Origin: Chthonomonadales bacterium
GTDB lineage: Bacteria; Armatimonadota; Chthonomonadetes; Chthonomonadales; CAJBBX01
DNA: 64,000 bases
Assembly (NCBI GenBank): GCA_020849275.1
Contig: JADLGO010000024.1
Location: 39,283-103,282 of the forward strand
Direction of reading: 5' to 3'
Made by a program: the position numbers and the translations under genes. Position 1 is the stretch's first letter, and every line of letters begins with the position of its first letter. This document shows, one piece after another, positions 41,947-50,359 of the stretch. The notes beneath the pieces were generated by a model, which worked only from the letters and a program-made list of their open reading frames with translations, was not told the origin of the DNA and did not search any database.

Positions 41947-44516
41947 GTCGCGGGGCGGCGCGTCGCGCCGCGGCCCCGGTGGGCCCGCCATCTCCTCCGC
42001 TGCCCGCGGGAGTCGGCGGGACGGGCCGCGGGCGGCGCGCGCTACCCGCTCTGGCGGTCGCCGCGCTGGCGTTTGCCTTCTGGGGACCGGCGATCTTGAC
42101 GGGACGGGTGTTGCTGCCGGCGGACCTCGTGCCGCTCATGCGGCCGTGGGCGGCCACGGCCCCCGAGCGCTTTCCCGACTTGCGGTTCGCGCAGAACCAG
42201 ATGCACGGGCCGATCTTCGAGTACTACTCCTGGCGCTATGCCGCCCGCGAGCGCCTGCGAAGCGGCCAGGTGCCGCTGTGGAACCCGGACGAGCTGAGCG
42301 GCAACGTGCTGCTTGCGAACAACCAGTCGGCAGTGCTCTACCCGCCGAACCTGCTCCTCTACGTCTTGCCGCTCTGGTCGGGCATCAACCTCGTCACGCT
42401 GCTGCACACGCTTCTGACCGGCCTTTTCATGTACGGCCTGCTCCGCGCGCTGCGTCTGGGCGCGCCGGCGGCGGCGGCCGGTGCGAGCGTATGGATGCTG
42501 TGTGGCCTGCAACAGGTGTGGACGGAGTTCCAGACGCCGACGGCCACGCTCTGCTGGCTGCCGGCCGTTCTCTGGGCCTGGGAACTCGGCATGGTGCGCG
42601 AACGCCCGTCGGCCGCGGTCCTTGGCTCCGGCGTGGCGCTGGCGCTGGCGCTCACCGCCGGGCATCTGCACTTCGGCTTCTACGTCGTGCTCGCGTTCGT
42701 CGCGTGGGCCCTGGCCCGTGGCGTCGTGGCGGGGCTGCTCCGCCGGGAATCGCCCCCGATCCGGCGGGCCGTGCCGGCGCTGGCGCTGTTGGGTGCCCTG
42801 GCTCTCGCCGGACTGCTCGCCGGCGCGGCGCTCCTGCCGGTCGTGGAGATGGGGCGGCTGAACTTTCGCGCGCACAAGGCGAGCTACGCTGCGTCGGTGG
42901 CGCTGCGCCTGCCGCCGCGCCAGCTCCTCATGCTGGTGCTGCCGAACGTCTTCGGCAACCCGCGCGACTACGTGCAGGTCGCCGCCGACGGCAGCGCGCG
43001 GGCCGGCCACGCCTACTGGGGAGCCTACGACTTCATCGAGTACACCGCCTACGTGGGCGTGCCGGCGATCGTGCTGGCCGGCGTCGGACTGTGGCTCGGA
43101 TGGGGCCGCGGCCGTGGCGCGGGCAGCGCCGGCGAGAGCGAGCACGGAGGCCCCTGGGGCCTCTGGCCCCTGGCGGCGATCGGCGCCTTCGGCCTGCTCC
43201 TGGCGCTGGGTACCCCGCTCTGTGCGCTGCTCTACTACGGGGTGCCGGGCTACCGCCAGTTCAACGCCACCGCGCGGGCTCTGTGCCTCGTCAGCTTCGC
43301 CGCGGCCGGCCTCGCCGCGCACGGCATCGACGCGCTCGCTCGCCGCGGGGGTCGGCCCGCTGGCGCTGCGGTGCTGGCTGCGGCGGGCGCCGTCGCGGCC
43401 GCGGCGGTGCTCGGGTTCGCGGGGCTGGCGCGCGCCGAGCCCGTCGTGCTATCGGATCCGTGGCTGGGGTATGAGGTGGGTGGCCTGGTCCGGTGCGCGG
43501 GCCTGGTGGCGGCCACCGGCCTGGCAGCGGCCGTCGCCACGCGCGGCGGCCGGGCGGCCCCGCCGGCGTGCTGGGCCCTGGCCGCGCTCTGCACGCTCGA
43601 CCTGTGGACGTGGGGCGCGGGCTTCAACCCGGTGACCGATCCGGCCATGCTCGGGTACCCGACGCAGACCACCGACTTTCTGCGTCGTACGCCGCCGGAC
43701 CGCGTGCTCTCGCTGCAAGATGCGGAGAGGGGCTTCAAGAGCCTGATCGTTCCCAACTACAACCTGGTAGTCGGCTATCGCGAGGCGCAGGGCGCCGACT
43801 CGCTGCACTCAAGGCGCTACCACGATCTGGTGTCGGCGGCGGTACGCGCCGACCGCGAGCGCGGCGGTCCGGCCTTTGCCGACCCGAACACGGTGCGCGT
43901 TGCGTCCGTGGCGAGCCGGCTATTCGACGTGCTGAACGTTCGGTGGGTGACCACGATGCCGGACCGACCGCTGCCGCCCGGGCGGTTCCGACGCGCCGCC
44001 GACGCCGAGCTCACCGTGTGGGAGAACCGCGCCGCGCTCGGGCCGGCCTGGGTGGCATCGGCCGTGGAGCCCGTAGAGAGCGCCGCCGACTGCGTCGCGC
44101 GGCTGAGCGCGCCGGGATTTGAGCCCTCGTTCACTGCACTCGTCGACGCGCGGGCCGCCGAGCGAGTGCGCGAGGGCATGCCCGCGGCCGGCCAAGGAGC
44201 GACTGGGCCGCGCGCGTGGCTGACCACCTACTCGCCGCATCGGCTCGCGTACGAGGTCTCGGCGCCCGGGGGCGGCCTGCTGGTGACCTCGGAGACGATG
44301 CTCCCGGGGTGGCGGGCGAGCGTGAACGGCCGGCGCGCCGAAGTGGTCACGGCCGACTGGGTGCTGCGGGCCGTGCCGGTGCCCGCCGGTCGTAGCCATG
44401 TGGTGCTGACGTACGAGCCGTCGTCCTATCGCGTCGGGTTGTACCTGAGTGGCGTCGGGCTGGCGCTGGCCGCCGGAGCCCTGGCCTACAGATGGCGCCG
44501 GCCGACGCCAGAATAG
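41943..44516 (+). CDS. YfhO-like polytopic membrane protein
   Basis: Membrane protein of 857 residues with about a dozen hydrophobic helices. After a disordered Pro/Arg N-terminus and a first helix, a large extracytoplasmic loop holds ERFPDLRFAQNQMHGPIFEYY and GQVPLWNPDELSGNVLLANNQSA, features of the YfhO family (GT-C-like fold, possible lipid-linked sugar transfer). The C-terminal 250 residues form a soluble domain with ending GWRASVNGRRAEVVTAD, also typical of YfhO. GTG 41943 overlaps the mannosidase stop. Family function is inferred mainly from glycosylation of teichoic acids in Gram-positives; here the partner and substrate are unknown. Confidence 0.82.
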   Translation: MSRGAARRAAAPVGPPSPPLPAGVGGTGRGRRALPALAVAALAFAFWGPAILTGRVLLPADLVPLMRPWAATAPERFPDLRFAQNQMHGPIFEYYSWRYAARERLRSGQVPLWNPDELSGNVLLANNQSAVLYPPNLLLYVLPLWSGINLVTLLHTLLTGLFMYGLLRALRLGAPAAAAGASVWMLCGLQQVWTEFQTPTATLCWLPAVLWAWELGMVRERPSAAVLGSGVALALALTAGHLHFGFYVVLAFVAWALARGVVAGLLRRESPPIRRAVPALALLGALALAGLLAGAALLPVVEMGRLNFRAHKASYAASVALRLPPRQLLMLVLPNVFGNPRDYVQVAADGSARAGHAYWGAYDFIEYTAYVGVPAIVLAGVGLWLGWGRGRGAGSAGESEHGGPWGLWPLAAIGAFGLLLALGTPLCALLYYGVPGYRQFNATARALCLVSFAAAGLAAHGIDALARRGGRPAGAAVLAAAGAVAAAAVLGFAGLARAEPVVLSDPWLGYEVGGLVRCAGLVAATGLAAAVATRGGRAAPPACWALAALCTLDLWTWGAGFNPVTDPAMLGYPTQTTDFLRRTPPDRVLSLQDAERGFKSLIVPNYNLVVGYREAQGADSLHSRRYHDLVSAAVRADRERGGPAFADPNTVRVASVASRLFDVLNVRWVTTMPDRPLPPGRFRRAADAELTVWENRAALGPAWVASAVEPVESAADCVARLSAPGFEPSFTALVDARAAERVREGMPAAGQGATGPRAWLTTYSPHRLAYEVSAPGGGLLVTSETMLPGWRASVNGRRAEVVTADWVLRAVPVPAGRSHVVLTYEPSSYRVGLYLSGVGLALAAGALAYRWRRPTPE

Positions 44517-44567
44517 GAGGTACCCCTCGCGCGGCATCGCGGCTCTGCCGCCGCCGCTCGTGGTTGA

Positions 44568-44606
44568 CGACGCCCGGTTGGGGAGCCCATCCCCCGCCGG
44601 GCGTCG
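44568..44606 (+). terminator. Hairpin terminator after the mannosidase/YfhO operon
   Basis: A 10-bp perfect stem (44568-44577 pairing with 44597-44606) encloses a second 5-bp GGGGA/TCCCC stem. It lies about 50 bases after the YfhO-like stop. There is no U-tract, so it may be an intrinsic hairpin needing Rho or a structured 3' end. Confidence 0.5.
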
Positions 44607-44680
44607 CCGCGTCGGACCGTCCGCGCCGGGCCTCCTTGCCGCGCGCTGCGCCCTTCCACGGTGGCATCGGCCAGGATCCC

Positions 44681-44709
44681 TTGACAACTCGGTGGCGCCG
44701 TACTAATAT
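44681..44709 (+). promoter_or_regulatory. Probable sigma-70 promoter for the small membrane protein/pilin unit
   Basis: Perfect TTGACA (44681-44686), a 17-base spacer and TAATAT (44704-44709). The start would be near 44716, giving a leader of about 110 bases before the small membrane protein. The 312-base gap 44517-44828 therefore holds a terminator hairpin and this promoter, and no other gene was seen. Confidence 0.65.
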
Positions 44710-44828
44710 GGTCGCAGCACGTACTGGCATCGGCCGGGCCGTGCCGGTCGAGCCAGGCATGGCATGGCGTCCCGAATGGGCGCGCATACGGCGCCGCGCT
44801 TGACCACCTCGCGCGGAGGTGGATGTAC

Positions 44829-45056
44829 ATGGGCAAACGCATGGAGGTCCCTCCCGTGGTCGCGGCGATTCTGGTCGTGGTGGTCGTGGCCATCGCCGGG
44901 CTGTTTCTGTGGCGCTCGACCGGACCGAAGGGCAAGGTGCGAGTCGACTCCAACAAGATGAAGGAGGCCTACGGGAAGGCCATGGGGGCGAGCGAGGGGC
45001 GCTACGTGCGCCCATCCGGCGGACCCGGCCAGCAGATGGGAGGTACGACGCGCTAA
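44829..45056 (+). CDS. Small single-pass membrane protein upstream of a pilin
   Basis: 75 residues: a short N-terminus (MGKRMEVPP), one strongly hydrophobic helix (VVAAILVVVVVAIAGLFLW) and a basic, Gly/Pro-rich tail of about 45 residues. No known family recognised. ATG 44829 sits 8 bases after GGAGGT; ATG 44823 is only next to that site and so less likely. It lies 83 bases before a prepilin gene and behind the promoter at 44681-44709, so it could be a pilin-assembly accessory, but nothing in the sequence proves that. Confidence 0.7.
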   Translation: MGKRMEVPPVVAAILVVVVVAIAGLFLWRSTGPKGKVRVDSNKMKEAYGKAMGASEGRYVRPSGGPGQQMGGTTR

Positions 45057-45139
45057 GTCAGGTAATCGCCACGCCGCGGACCCGTGTTGCGTGAACCGCC
45101 GCGGCGGGCAATCGAACCCAGAGAAGGGGGCTGATCGAC

Positions 45140-45928
45140 ATGAAAGGCAAATCGGGCTTCACGCTGATCGAGTTGCTAGTCGTAATTGCCATCATCGCCA
45201 TCCTTGCGGCGATCCTCTTCCCGGTCTTCGCCCAGGCCCGCGCCACGGCACGCAAGACCGTATGTCTCTCCAACCTGAAGCAGCTCAACCTGGGGGTACA
45301 GCAGTACATCCAGGACTACGACGAGCGCTTCCCGGGCTGGACGTGGGGCAACCGCTACACTGCGGACAGCGGCACGTTCTGGGACAACGCCATCTATCCG
45401 TACGTGAAGAACCTCGGCGTCTACCAGTGCCCGGACGACATTCTGGAGTGGAACCACGATCCGGACTGGACGCGCAACGGCCCGGACGGCGGCGCCAACG
45501 ACCGGTTCGTGACTCCGAGCGGCTGCAACTTCTGGGATCGGTGCAACCCGACGCATAACTCCTACGCGATCAACGAGACGCTCACCGGCGCGCGGAAGCT
45601 GGCGGCGGTGCAGCAACCGGCGAGCTACTCGTGCTTGCTGGAGGGCGCCATCTCGCTCGTGGATGCGTGGCAGGACCCGGCGCTGGCCGGCCGCATCGCG
45701 GCCCGGGCGGCCTTCGCGTCGCAGACCGAGGGCTGCTGCATGATGTGGGGCGAGATCGGCGGCAACTACGGCTGGCACACCGCGCAGGAGTACATCGACT
45801 TCTACGGCAAGGCCAAGTGCGATAACTCTGCGCGCCACCAGGGCGGCACGAACGTCTCCTACGTCGACAGCCACGTTAAGTTCCAGCGCTGGATGGACCT
45901 GACGCCGGACAAACTCTCACCGATCTGA
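45140..45928 (+). CDS. Prepilin-type N-terminal cleavage/methylation protein (type II pseudopilin-like, H-X9-D)
   Basis: Secreted pilin-like protein of 262 residues. The class III signal [20 protein letters not shown] has the prepilin peptidase site before Phe7 and the Glu at mature position 5; the hydrophobic helix continues to [14 protein letters not shown] globular C-terminal domain ends with [18 protein letters not shown], a form of the H-X9-DG motif typical of the large pilin-like families of Armatimonadota and Planctomycetota, here with Asp-Ser instead of Asp-Gly. The ribosome site is GAAGGGGG. A 20-bp hairpin follows 27 bases after the stop. Such proteins are often present in many copies per genome; role may be adhesion or secretion. 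Confidence 0.93.
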   Translation: MKGKSGFTLIELLVVIAIIAILAAILFPVFAQARATARKTVCLSNLKQLNLGVQQYIQDYDERFPGWTWGNRYTADSGTFWDNAIYPYVKNLGVYQCPDDILEWNHDPDWTRNGPDGGANDRFVTPSGCNFWDRCNPTHNSYAINETLTGARKLAAVQQPASYSCLLEGAISLVDAWQDPALAGRIAARAAFASQTEGCCMMWGEIGGNYGWHTAQEYIDFYGKAKCDNSARHQGGTNVSYVDSHVKFQRWMDLTPDKLSPI

Positions 45929-45955
45929 GCGGGCATCCGAGCGGTTCCATCAATG

Positions 45956-46000
45956 CCTGAGAAGACGGGCGGCGCGCGCAGCGCCGCCCGTCTTCTCAGG
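45956..46000 (+). terminator. Perfect 20-bp inverted repeat after the pilin gene
   Basis: Positions 45956-45975 are the exact reverse complement of 45981-46000, with a 5-base loop. The hairpin starts 27 bases after the pilin stop and has no U-tract. It most likely ends or stabilises the abundant pilin transcript. Confidence 0.75.
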
Positions 46001-46488
46001 CGGGGCCGGGCAGGGATGGCGACAGGACGGGTTGGCCCGGCGGTACGTTGCCAGAGGTGGGGAAGAGCGCCCGCTTGCGCGCATGTGGCGAGCCCCGCGC
46101 GGCCGTGCATCGGATGCCGGAGGCGCCGTCGCTCCTCCGGGGAGCGCTCGCCCGGGCCCGGCCCGGTCTCCTGGGAGCCCCCACGGGGATCGTGCTGGCG
46201 CTGCGGGTCGCTACGGCGCCGTGTCTGCGCGTCGCTCTGCGCCAGACCACGACGCGCCAACGCCCCGGCTGTGGGAACCGCGACGCGGGACGTACCGGAT
46301 GCACCGGCGGGACGGTTCGTCACGCGCGACACGGCGCTGGGCGAGCATCGCGGCCTCTATTGCGAGCACGACCCGGCGCCTCGTGTTGACCCGGGCGCGA
46401 CGGGCGGTCTCGCGTGGCGAATGTCCTCTGAATCGGTGAGCCGCTGGCTTTCGATGGAGGCCCTTCGGGACCCGCAAGGAGACAGCCT
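46001..46488 (+). other. Gene-poor stretch before the 130-residue unknown protein
   Basis: Between the hairpin and ATG 46489 several frames stay open on both strands, but none has both a ribosome site and protein-like composition. No tRNA-like or repeat structure was found. A leader or promoter for the downstream genes may lie here; TTGACC at 46385-46390 has no matching -10. Confidence 0.5.
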
Positions 46489-46881
46489 ATGATGGGAGCG
46501 CGAATCGATGTCTGGGACGCCGAGCACCTATGGCTCATCAACGGGATCGTGCATGACACGTCCTACGCTGTTTCAGATCACCGCCTGGGTCCGGAGCCTG
46601 GGACGCTCACCGTGCCGTTCCGCCGACCCCGGGAGGACCGGCGCACGCGCCCGCTGTTCCGTCGTCGACCCGCGCCGGAGCTTGTTCCCTGGCTGCTGCG
46701 GATCTGCAACGTAACCGACCATCGCATCACGGACGACCAGGGGATCGACGAGTACCCGGTCAACGTTATGCGCTACGATGAGCAGTCTGGCCTCGTGACC
46801 GTTGATACCGACATTCCCACGGGGTTCGAGGTTCGCGTGAGCGCCCTTCACATCACACTGATCGCGGAACCGGACACGTGA
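46489..46881 (+). CDS. Small unknown protein upstream of a glycosidase-like gene
   Basis: 130 residues, no recognised family. No signal peptide or membrane segment. The sequence is beta-rich with a basic middle (FRRPREDRRTRPLFRRRP) and a C-terminal half alternating hydrophobic strands: IDEYPVNVMRYDEQSGLV, then TDIPTGFEVRVSALHITL. This suggests a small beta-sandwich, possibly nucleic-acid or sugar binding. AAGGAGA lies 8 bases before ATG 46489; ATG 46492 is equally possible. The stop overlaps a GTG-initiated extension of the following frame, so co-transcription with the next gene is likely. Confidence 0.7.
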   Translation: MMGARIDVWDAEHLWLINGIVHDTSYAVSDHRLGPEPGTLTVPFRRPREDRRTRPLFRRRPAPELVPWLLRICNVTDHRITDDQGIDEYPVNVMRYDEQSGLVTVDTDIPTGFEVRVSALHITLIAEPDT

Positions 46882-47210
46882 GCGGCGGGCCGGATGACGC
46901 TGGCGCCGCGCTCGCCCGGCTCAACGCGCGCCCGAAGGTCGCTATCGGGTTGAGGGCGTGGTACTGCGTCGTCTGTACCCTCCTGCTTCCGCTGGCTGCG
47001 TCGATCGCGTGGGAGGTACGGCACGGGGGGGGTAGGAGCGCGAGGTCAGCGCGCTACGCGGCATCGGTGCCTGGCGCTCGAATGCGCCGAGTGGAACCCT
47101 GGCGGGCGGGAGTCGTGGGCGCGCCCGGCGAACTGGGAAGCGCACCGGCGATGAGGCAGCCGATGGGGCGCGGGTTGCGCCGCACGGCCGAGCCGGGGCG
47201 GGAGGCGCAC
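46882..47210 (+). other. Open in-frame stretch upstream of the GH50/agarase-like gene
   Basis: The frame of the downstream glycosidase-like gene is open from GTG 46878, which overlaps the previous stop. The translated stretch has one hydrophobic helix (YCVVCTLLLPLAASIAW) but then low-complexity Arg/Gly/Ser. It could be an N-terminal membrane anchor or non-coding leader; the strong GGGAGG site before ATG 47211 favours the latter. Confidence 0.4.
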
Positions 47211-49220
47211 ATGAGCCGTGGAGGCCCCCTGCCGCGCACGCTGCTGCCGGCCAGCTTTCTGGGCGGGCTAACGGAAGCGGGCGGCGAGTGCTTGATCGAG
47301 GGCGGAGCGTGGTACGAGGCGGCGGAGCCCGGCGACGGGCTGGACTACCGCTTCGAGTCCGGCGCGCTGGCGGGCCTCGCTTTCCTGACCGCCGATCTTC
47401 TGGCTACTGGCATCGACCTGCCCGTGCTTCGCCTCACGCTGCGTGAGGGCGAGAGCGGCCCCGCCTTTCACATGGACTTCGGCCTCCTTAATCAGTGCGC
47501 CGCGCGCATGGCCGTGCCGCTCGCGGCAGTCAGCCAGAACCGCTGGCGCTACTCGCGGCGGGGAGCCTGGCTGAAGCCCTGCTGCGGCGGCGACGCCGTC
47601 GACCTGCGGAAGGTCGACCGCATGACCCTCGTGGTCCTGCGCATGGGCGATCGGCCGCTACGGTGGTGCATGGGACCGATCGCCCCGACGCTGGTGGAGC
47701 CGCCCCCGCTCGAGGGCCCGGCGCTGCCCGCGGGGCCGCTGATCGACCCGTTCGGCCAGAGCACGCTCCGCGATTGGCCCGGCAAGACGCGCTCCGAGGA
47801 GGAGCTGGTCGGCCGGCTGCGCGCACAAGCCGAGCAGGCGCCGCGCAGTCGCCGCTCCGAGGGGCTGTCGCGGTGGGGAGGGTGGATGGCGCGCCGCGTG
47901 GAGGCGACGGGCTTCTTCCGCACGCACCACGATGGCCGGCGCTGGTGGCTCGTGGACCCGGACGGCTACGCATTCTGGTCGGCCGGCATGGACTGCGTGC
48001 GCGTGGACACGGACGCCGCGTACGCCCGCCTTCAAGACGCCCTCGCCTGGATGCCCGATGCCGAGGGGCCCTATGCCGTCGCGTACGGCCAGGGCGAGTG
48101 CCCGACGGTGAACTACCTGGCCGCGAACCTCGTCCGCGCGTTCGGGCCGGAGGAATGGTACGCGCGTTGGTCGGAGGTCGCCCTTGGCGAGTTGCGCGGC
48201 CTCGGCATCAACACCGTCGGCAACTGGTCGGACTGGCGACTGGCGCGCGAGGCCGGGTTCCCCTACGTGCGCCCGCTCGAGCTCGACCTCGACGACACCC
48301 CGGCCGTGTTTCGCGACTTCCCGGACGTGTTCCATCCCGCCTTCCCGGACGACGCGGCCCTGTTCGCCGGCCAACTCCGCGAGACGCTCGGCGATCCCGC
48401 GCTCGTGGGCTACTTCCTGATGAACGAGCCAACCTGGGGCTTCGCGCAGGAAACGCCCGCGGCGGGCATGCTGCTCAACACGCCGGTCTGCGCGGCGCGC
48501 CACGCGCTGGCCACCTTCCTGCGGGAACGGCACGGTGGCGACGCGGCTCTATCGGCGGCCTGGGACCTGGACATCCGGCTGGATGAGGTGGCCGAAGGGG
48601 AGTGGACGCTGCCGCTGACCCGCGCCGCGCGTGAGGATCTCGAGGCGTTCAGCGCGGTGATGACCACTCAGCTCTTCACGGGCCTGTCGGCGGCCTGCTG
48701 CGAGGTAGACCCCGCGCACCTGAACCTGGGCGCGCGCTACTACACCACCCCGCCGCGATGGGCGCTGGCTGGCATGCGCTGCTTCGACCTGTTCAGCATG
48801 AACTGCTACCGCTCGCAGGTGCCGGCCGAGCGCGTGGCATCCATCGCCTCGGCGCTCGGCCTTCCGGTGCTCGTGGGCGAGTGGCACTTCGGCGCGCTTG
48901 ACGTCGGCCTGCCGGGCAGCGGCATCTGCCGGGTCCGCGACCAGTTGGCCCGTGGCCAGGCGTATCGGTTCTATTTGGAGAACGCGGCCGCGCTGGCTGA
49001 GTGCGTCGGCACGCACTACTTCACTCTCTACGACGAGTCGGCGCTCGGCCGCTTTGACGGCGAGAACTGGAACATCGGCTTCGTCGACGTGTGCGGCCGG
49101 GCGTACGAGCCGCTGATGCGGGCGGCGCGCGAGGCGCACGACCGCATGTACCGCGTGGCGGCCGGCGAGGAGCCCCCGTTCGCGGACGCGCCGGAGTACC
49201 TCCCACCGGCCTTCCTCTGA
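47211..49220 (+). CDS. Glycosidase-like protein resembling GH50/agarase-type enzymes
   Basis: 669 residues. An N-terminal beta domain (about 1-190) precedes a TIM-barrel domain that opens TGFFRTHHDGRRWWLVDPDG and YAFWSAGMDCVRVD, a phrase typical of GH50-like agarase barrels. GYFLMNEPTWGF gives the Asn-Glu-Pro acid/base and LPVLVGEWHFGALD the nucleophile Glu; NCYRSQVPAERV and THYFTLYDESALGRFDG complete the barrel. All catalytic positions look intact. ATG 47211 has GGGAGG 7 bases upstream and yields a protein without signal peptide. Actual substrate unknown; agarose is only a family association. Confidence 0.8.
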   Translation: MSRGGPLPRTLLPASFLGGLTEAGGECLIEGGAWYEAAEPGDGLDYRFESGALAGLAFLTADLLATGIDLPVLRLTLREGESGPAFHMDFGLLNQCAARMAVPLAAVSQNRWRYSRRGAWLKPCCGGDAVDLRKVDRMTLVVLRMGDRPLRWCMGPIAPTLVEPPPLEGPALPAGPLIDPFGQSTLRDWPGKTRSEEELVGRLRAQAEQAPRSRRSEGLSRWGGWMARRVEATGFFRTHHDGRRWWLVDPDGYAFWSAGMDCVRVDTDAAYARLQDALAWMPDAEGPYAVAYGQGECPTVNYLAANLVRAFGPEEWYARWSEVALGELRGLGINTVGNWSDWRLAREAGFPYVRPLELDLDDTPAVFRDFPDVFHPAFPDDAALFAGQLRETLGDPALVGYFLMNEPTWGFAQETPAAGMLLNTPVCAARHALATFLRERHGGDAALSAAWDLDIRLDEVAEGEWTLPLTRAAREDLEAFSAVMTTQLFTGLSAACCEVDPAHLNLGARYYTTPPRWALAGMRCFDLFSMNCYRSQVPAERVASIASALGLPVLVGEWHFGALDVGLPGSGICRVRDQLARGQAYRFYLENAAALAECVGTHYFTLYDESALGRFDGENWNIGFVDVCGRAYEPLMRAAREAHDRMYRVAAGEEPPFADAPEYLPPAFL

Positions 49221-49230
49221 GAGCATCGCG

Positions 49231-50172
49231 TCACTCGCCGGAAACGGAGTCCGAGCGCCCGAACGCTCGCGCCAGCCGGGCCAGGGCGGCCTCCGGCAGC
49301 GGCGGGCCCAGGATGGCGCGAGCGTTCCGTTCCAGGTGCTCGATGCTTCCCGTGCCGCTCAGCACCGCGTCGACGCCGGGCTCGTGGCGGCAGAATCGGA
49401 GCGCCGCCTCGACCAGGCTGGCCGCCGCGCCCCCATCCGTCAGGAACCCGAGCGGCTCCTCGGCCTCCAGCGCGCTCTCGCCAAGCTGCCCGCGCTGGCG
49501 CAGCGCCTCCAGCGTGGGCGCGAGCGCCTCCGGCCGGCTGAGCGCCGTCCGCACGGCGAACATGCAGAGCACACCGATGCCCCGGGCGAGTGTCCGCGGT
49601 AGAACGCGCTCGCGGGCGGACGGGTTCAGCAAGTTGAAGCCGACCATCATCACCTGCCAGCAGTCGTCGCGCAGGGCGAGCGAGAGCATGCGGTGGCCGG
49701 GATCGGCGATGAACTCCTCGGTGATGCCGAGACACCGGATCTTGCCCTGGTCGCGCAGGCGGAGCAGTGCGGGTACGAGGGCCTCGCGCGCGTACGGGTA
49801 GTCGTCCGGCGACACCCCGTGCAGGTTGAGCACCTCCACGTGGTCGATGCCGAGGCGGCGCAGGCAGCCCTCGGCGCGCTCGAGGAGCTCGCCGGGCGTG
49901 AGAAGCCGGTCGCCCTGGCGCGGAGCGACCTTGGTGGAGATGACGAGCGCGTCGCGGTCGCGCCCTGCGATGCCGATGCCGACGGCCTCCTCCGTGCGGT
50001 ATGCCTCCGCGGTGTCGATCAGGTTGGCGCCGAGGTCCAGGGCGCGCCGCACCAGGGCGGCGGCCTGCTCCTTCGTGGCGCCGCGCGCCATGCCGAGCCG
50101 GCTATGCCCGCCGGCCCCGAGCCCCATCACACTCACGCGCAAACCTGTCGCGCCCAACTGCGTGTAGTCCAC
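49231..50172 (-). CDS. Aldo/keto reductase
   Basis: NADP-dependent (beta/alpha)8 reductase, 313 residues. The catalytic tetrad is complete: Asp53 and Tyr58 (DTAEAYRTEE), Lys81 (STKVAPR) and His118 (LNLHGVS). The start GTG 50172 has GGGAGGA upstream and gives the family opening DYTQLGATGLRVSVMGLG. It ends 10 bases after the stop of the convergent glycosidase-like gene and is divergent from a second aldo/keto reductase. Substrate unknown. Confidence 0.92.
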   Translation of the reverse strand: MDYTQLGATGLRVSVMGLGAGGHSRLGMARGATKEQAAALVRRALDLGANLIDTAEAYRTEEAVGIGIAGRDRDALVISTKVAPRQGDRLLTPGELLERAEGCLRRLGIDHVEVLNLHGVSPDDYPYAREALVPALLRLRDQGKIRCLGITEEFIADPGHRMLSLALRDDCWQVMMVGFNLLNPSARERVLPRTLARGIGVLCMFAVRTALSRPEALAPTLEALRQRGQLGESALEAEEPLGFLTDGGAAASLVEAALRFCRHEPGVDAVLSGTGSIEHLERNARAILGPPLPEAALARLARAFGRSDSVSGE

Positions 50173-50276
50173 GTGTTCCTCCCGTGTTGCTCGCTGCGCT
50201 CCCTCCGTTGTACGGATGGCGCCGGGCCGCGGCGCCCATTCGGCTCCGCGAGGTTGGTCGGGCGAGGTTGGTCGGG

Positions 50277-50305
50277 TTGACAGGCCGCGCGGCGCCACGT
50301 ATCAT
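50277..50305 (+). promoter_or_regulatory. Probable sigma-70 promoter for the Tat-exported aldo/keto reductase
   Basis: Perfect TTGACA (50277-50282), a 17-base spacer and TATCAT (50300-50305, 5 of 6 consensus). The start would be near 50312, about 48 bases before ATG 50360. It lies in the gap between two divergent aldo/keto reductase genes. Confidence 0.75.
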
Positions 50306-50359
50306 AGAGGCCGCCGCCTTCGCCGCGGAGCGGCAGCGCGCACTCAGGGAGCAGACACC

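Noticed and set aside
42042..43322. Leftward open frame opposite the YfhO-like gene
   Set aside because: Composition is Arg/Gln/Glu-rich with no domain; the sense strand has clear membrane helices and family motifs.
45953..46492. Possible 179-codon gene between the pilin hairpin and the 130-residue protein
   Set aside because: It starts inside the hairpin, lacks a ribosome site and is Arg/Ala/Pro-rich without predicted structure.
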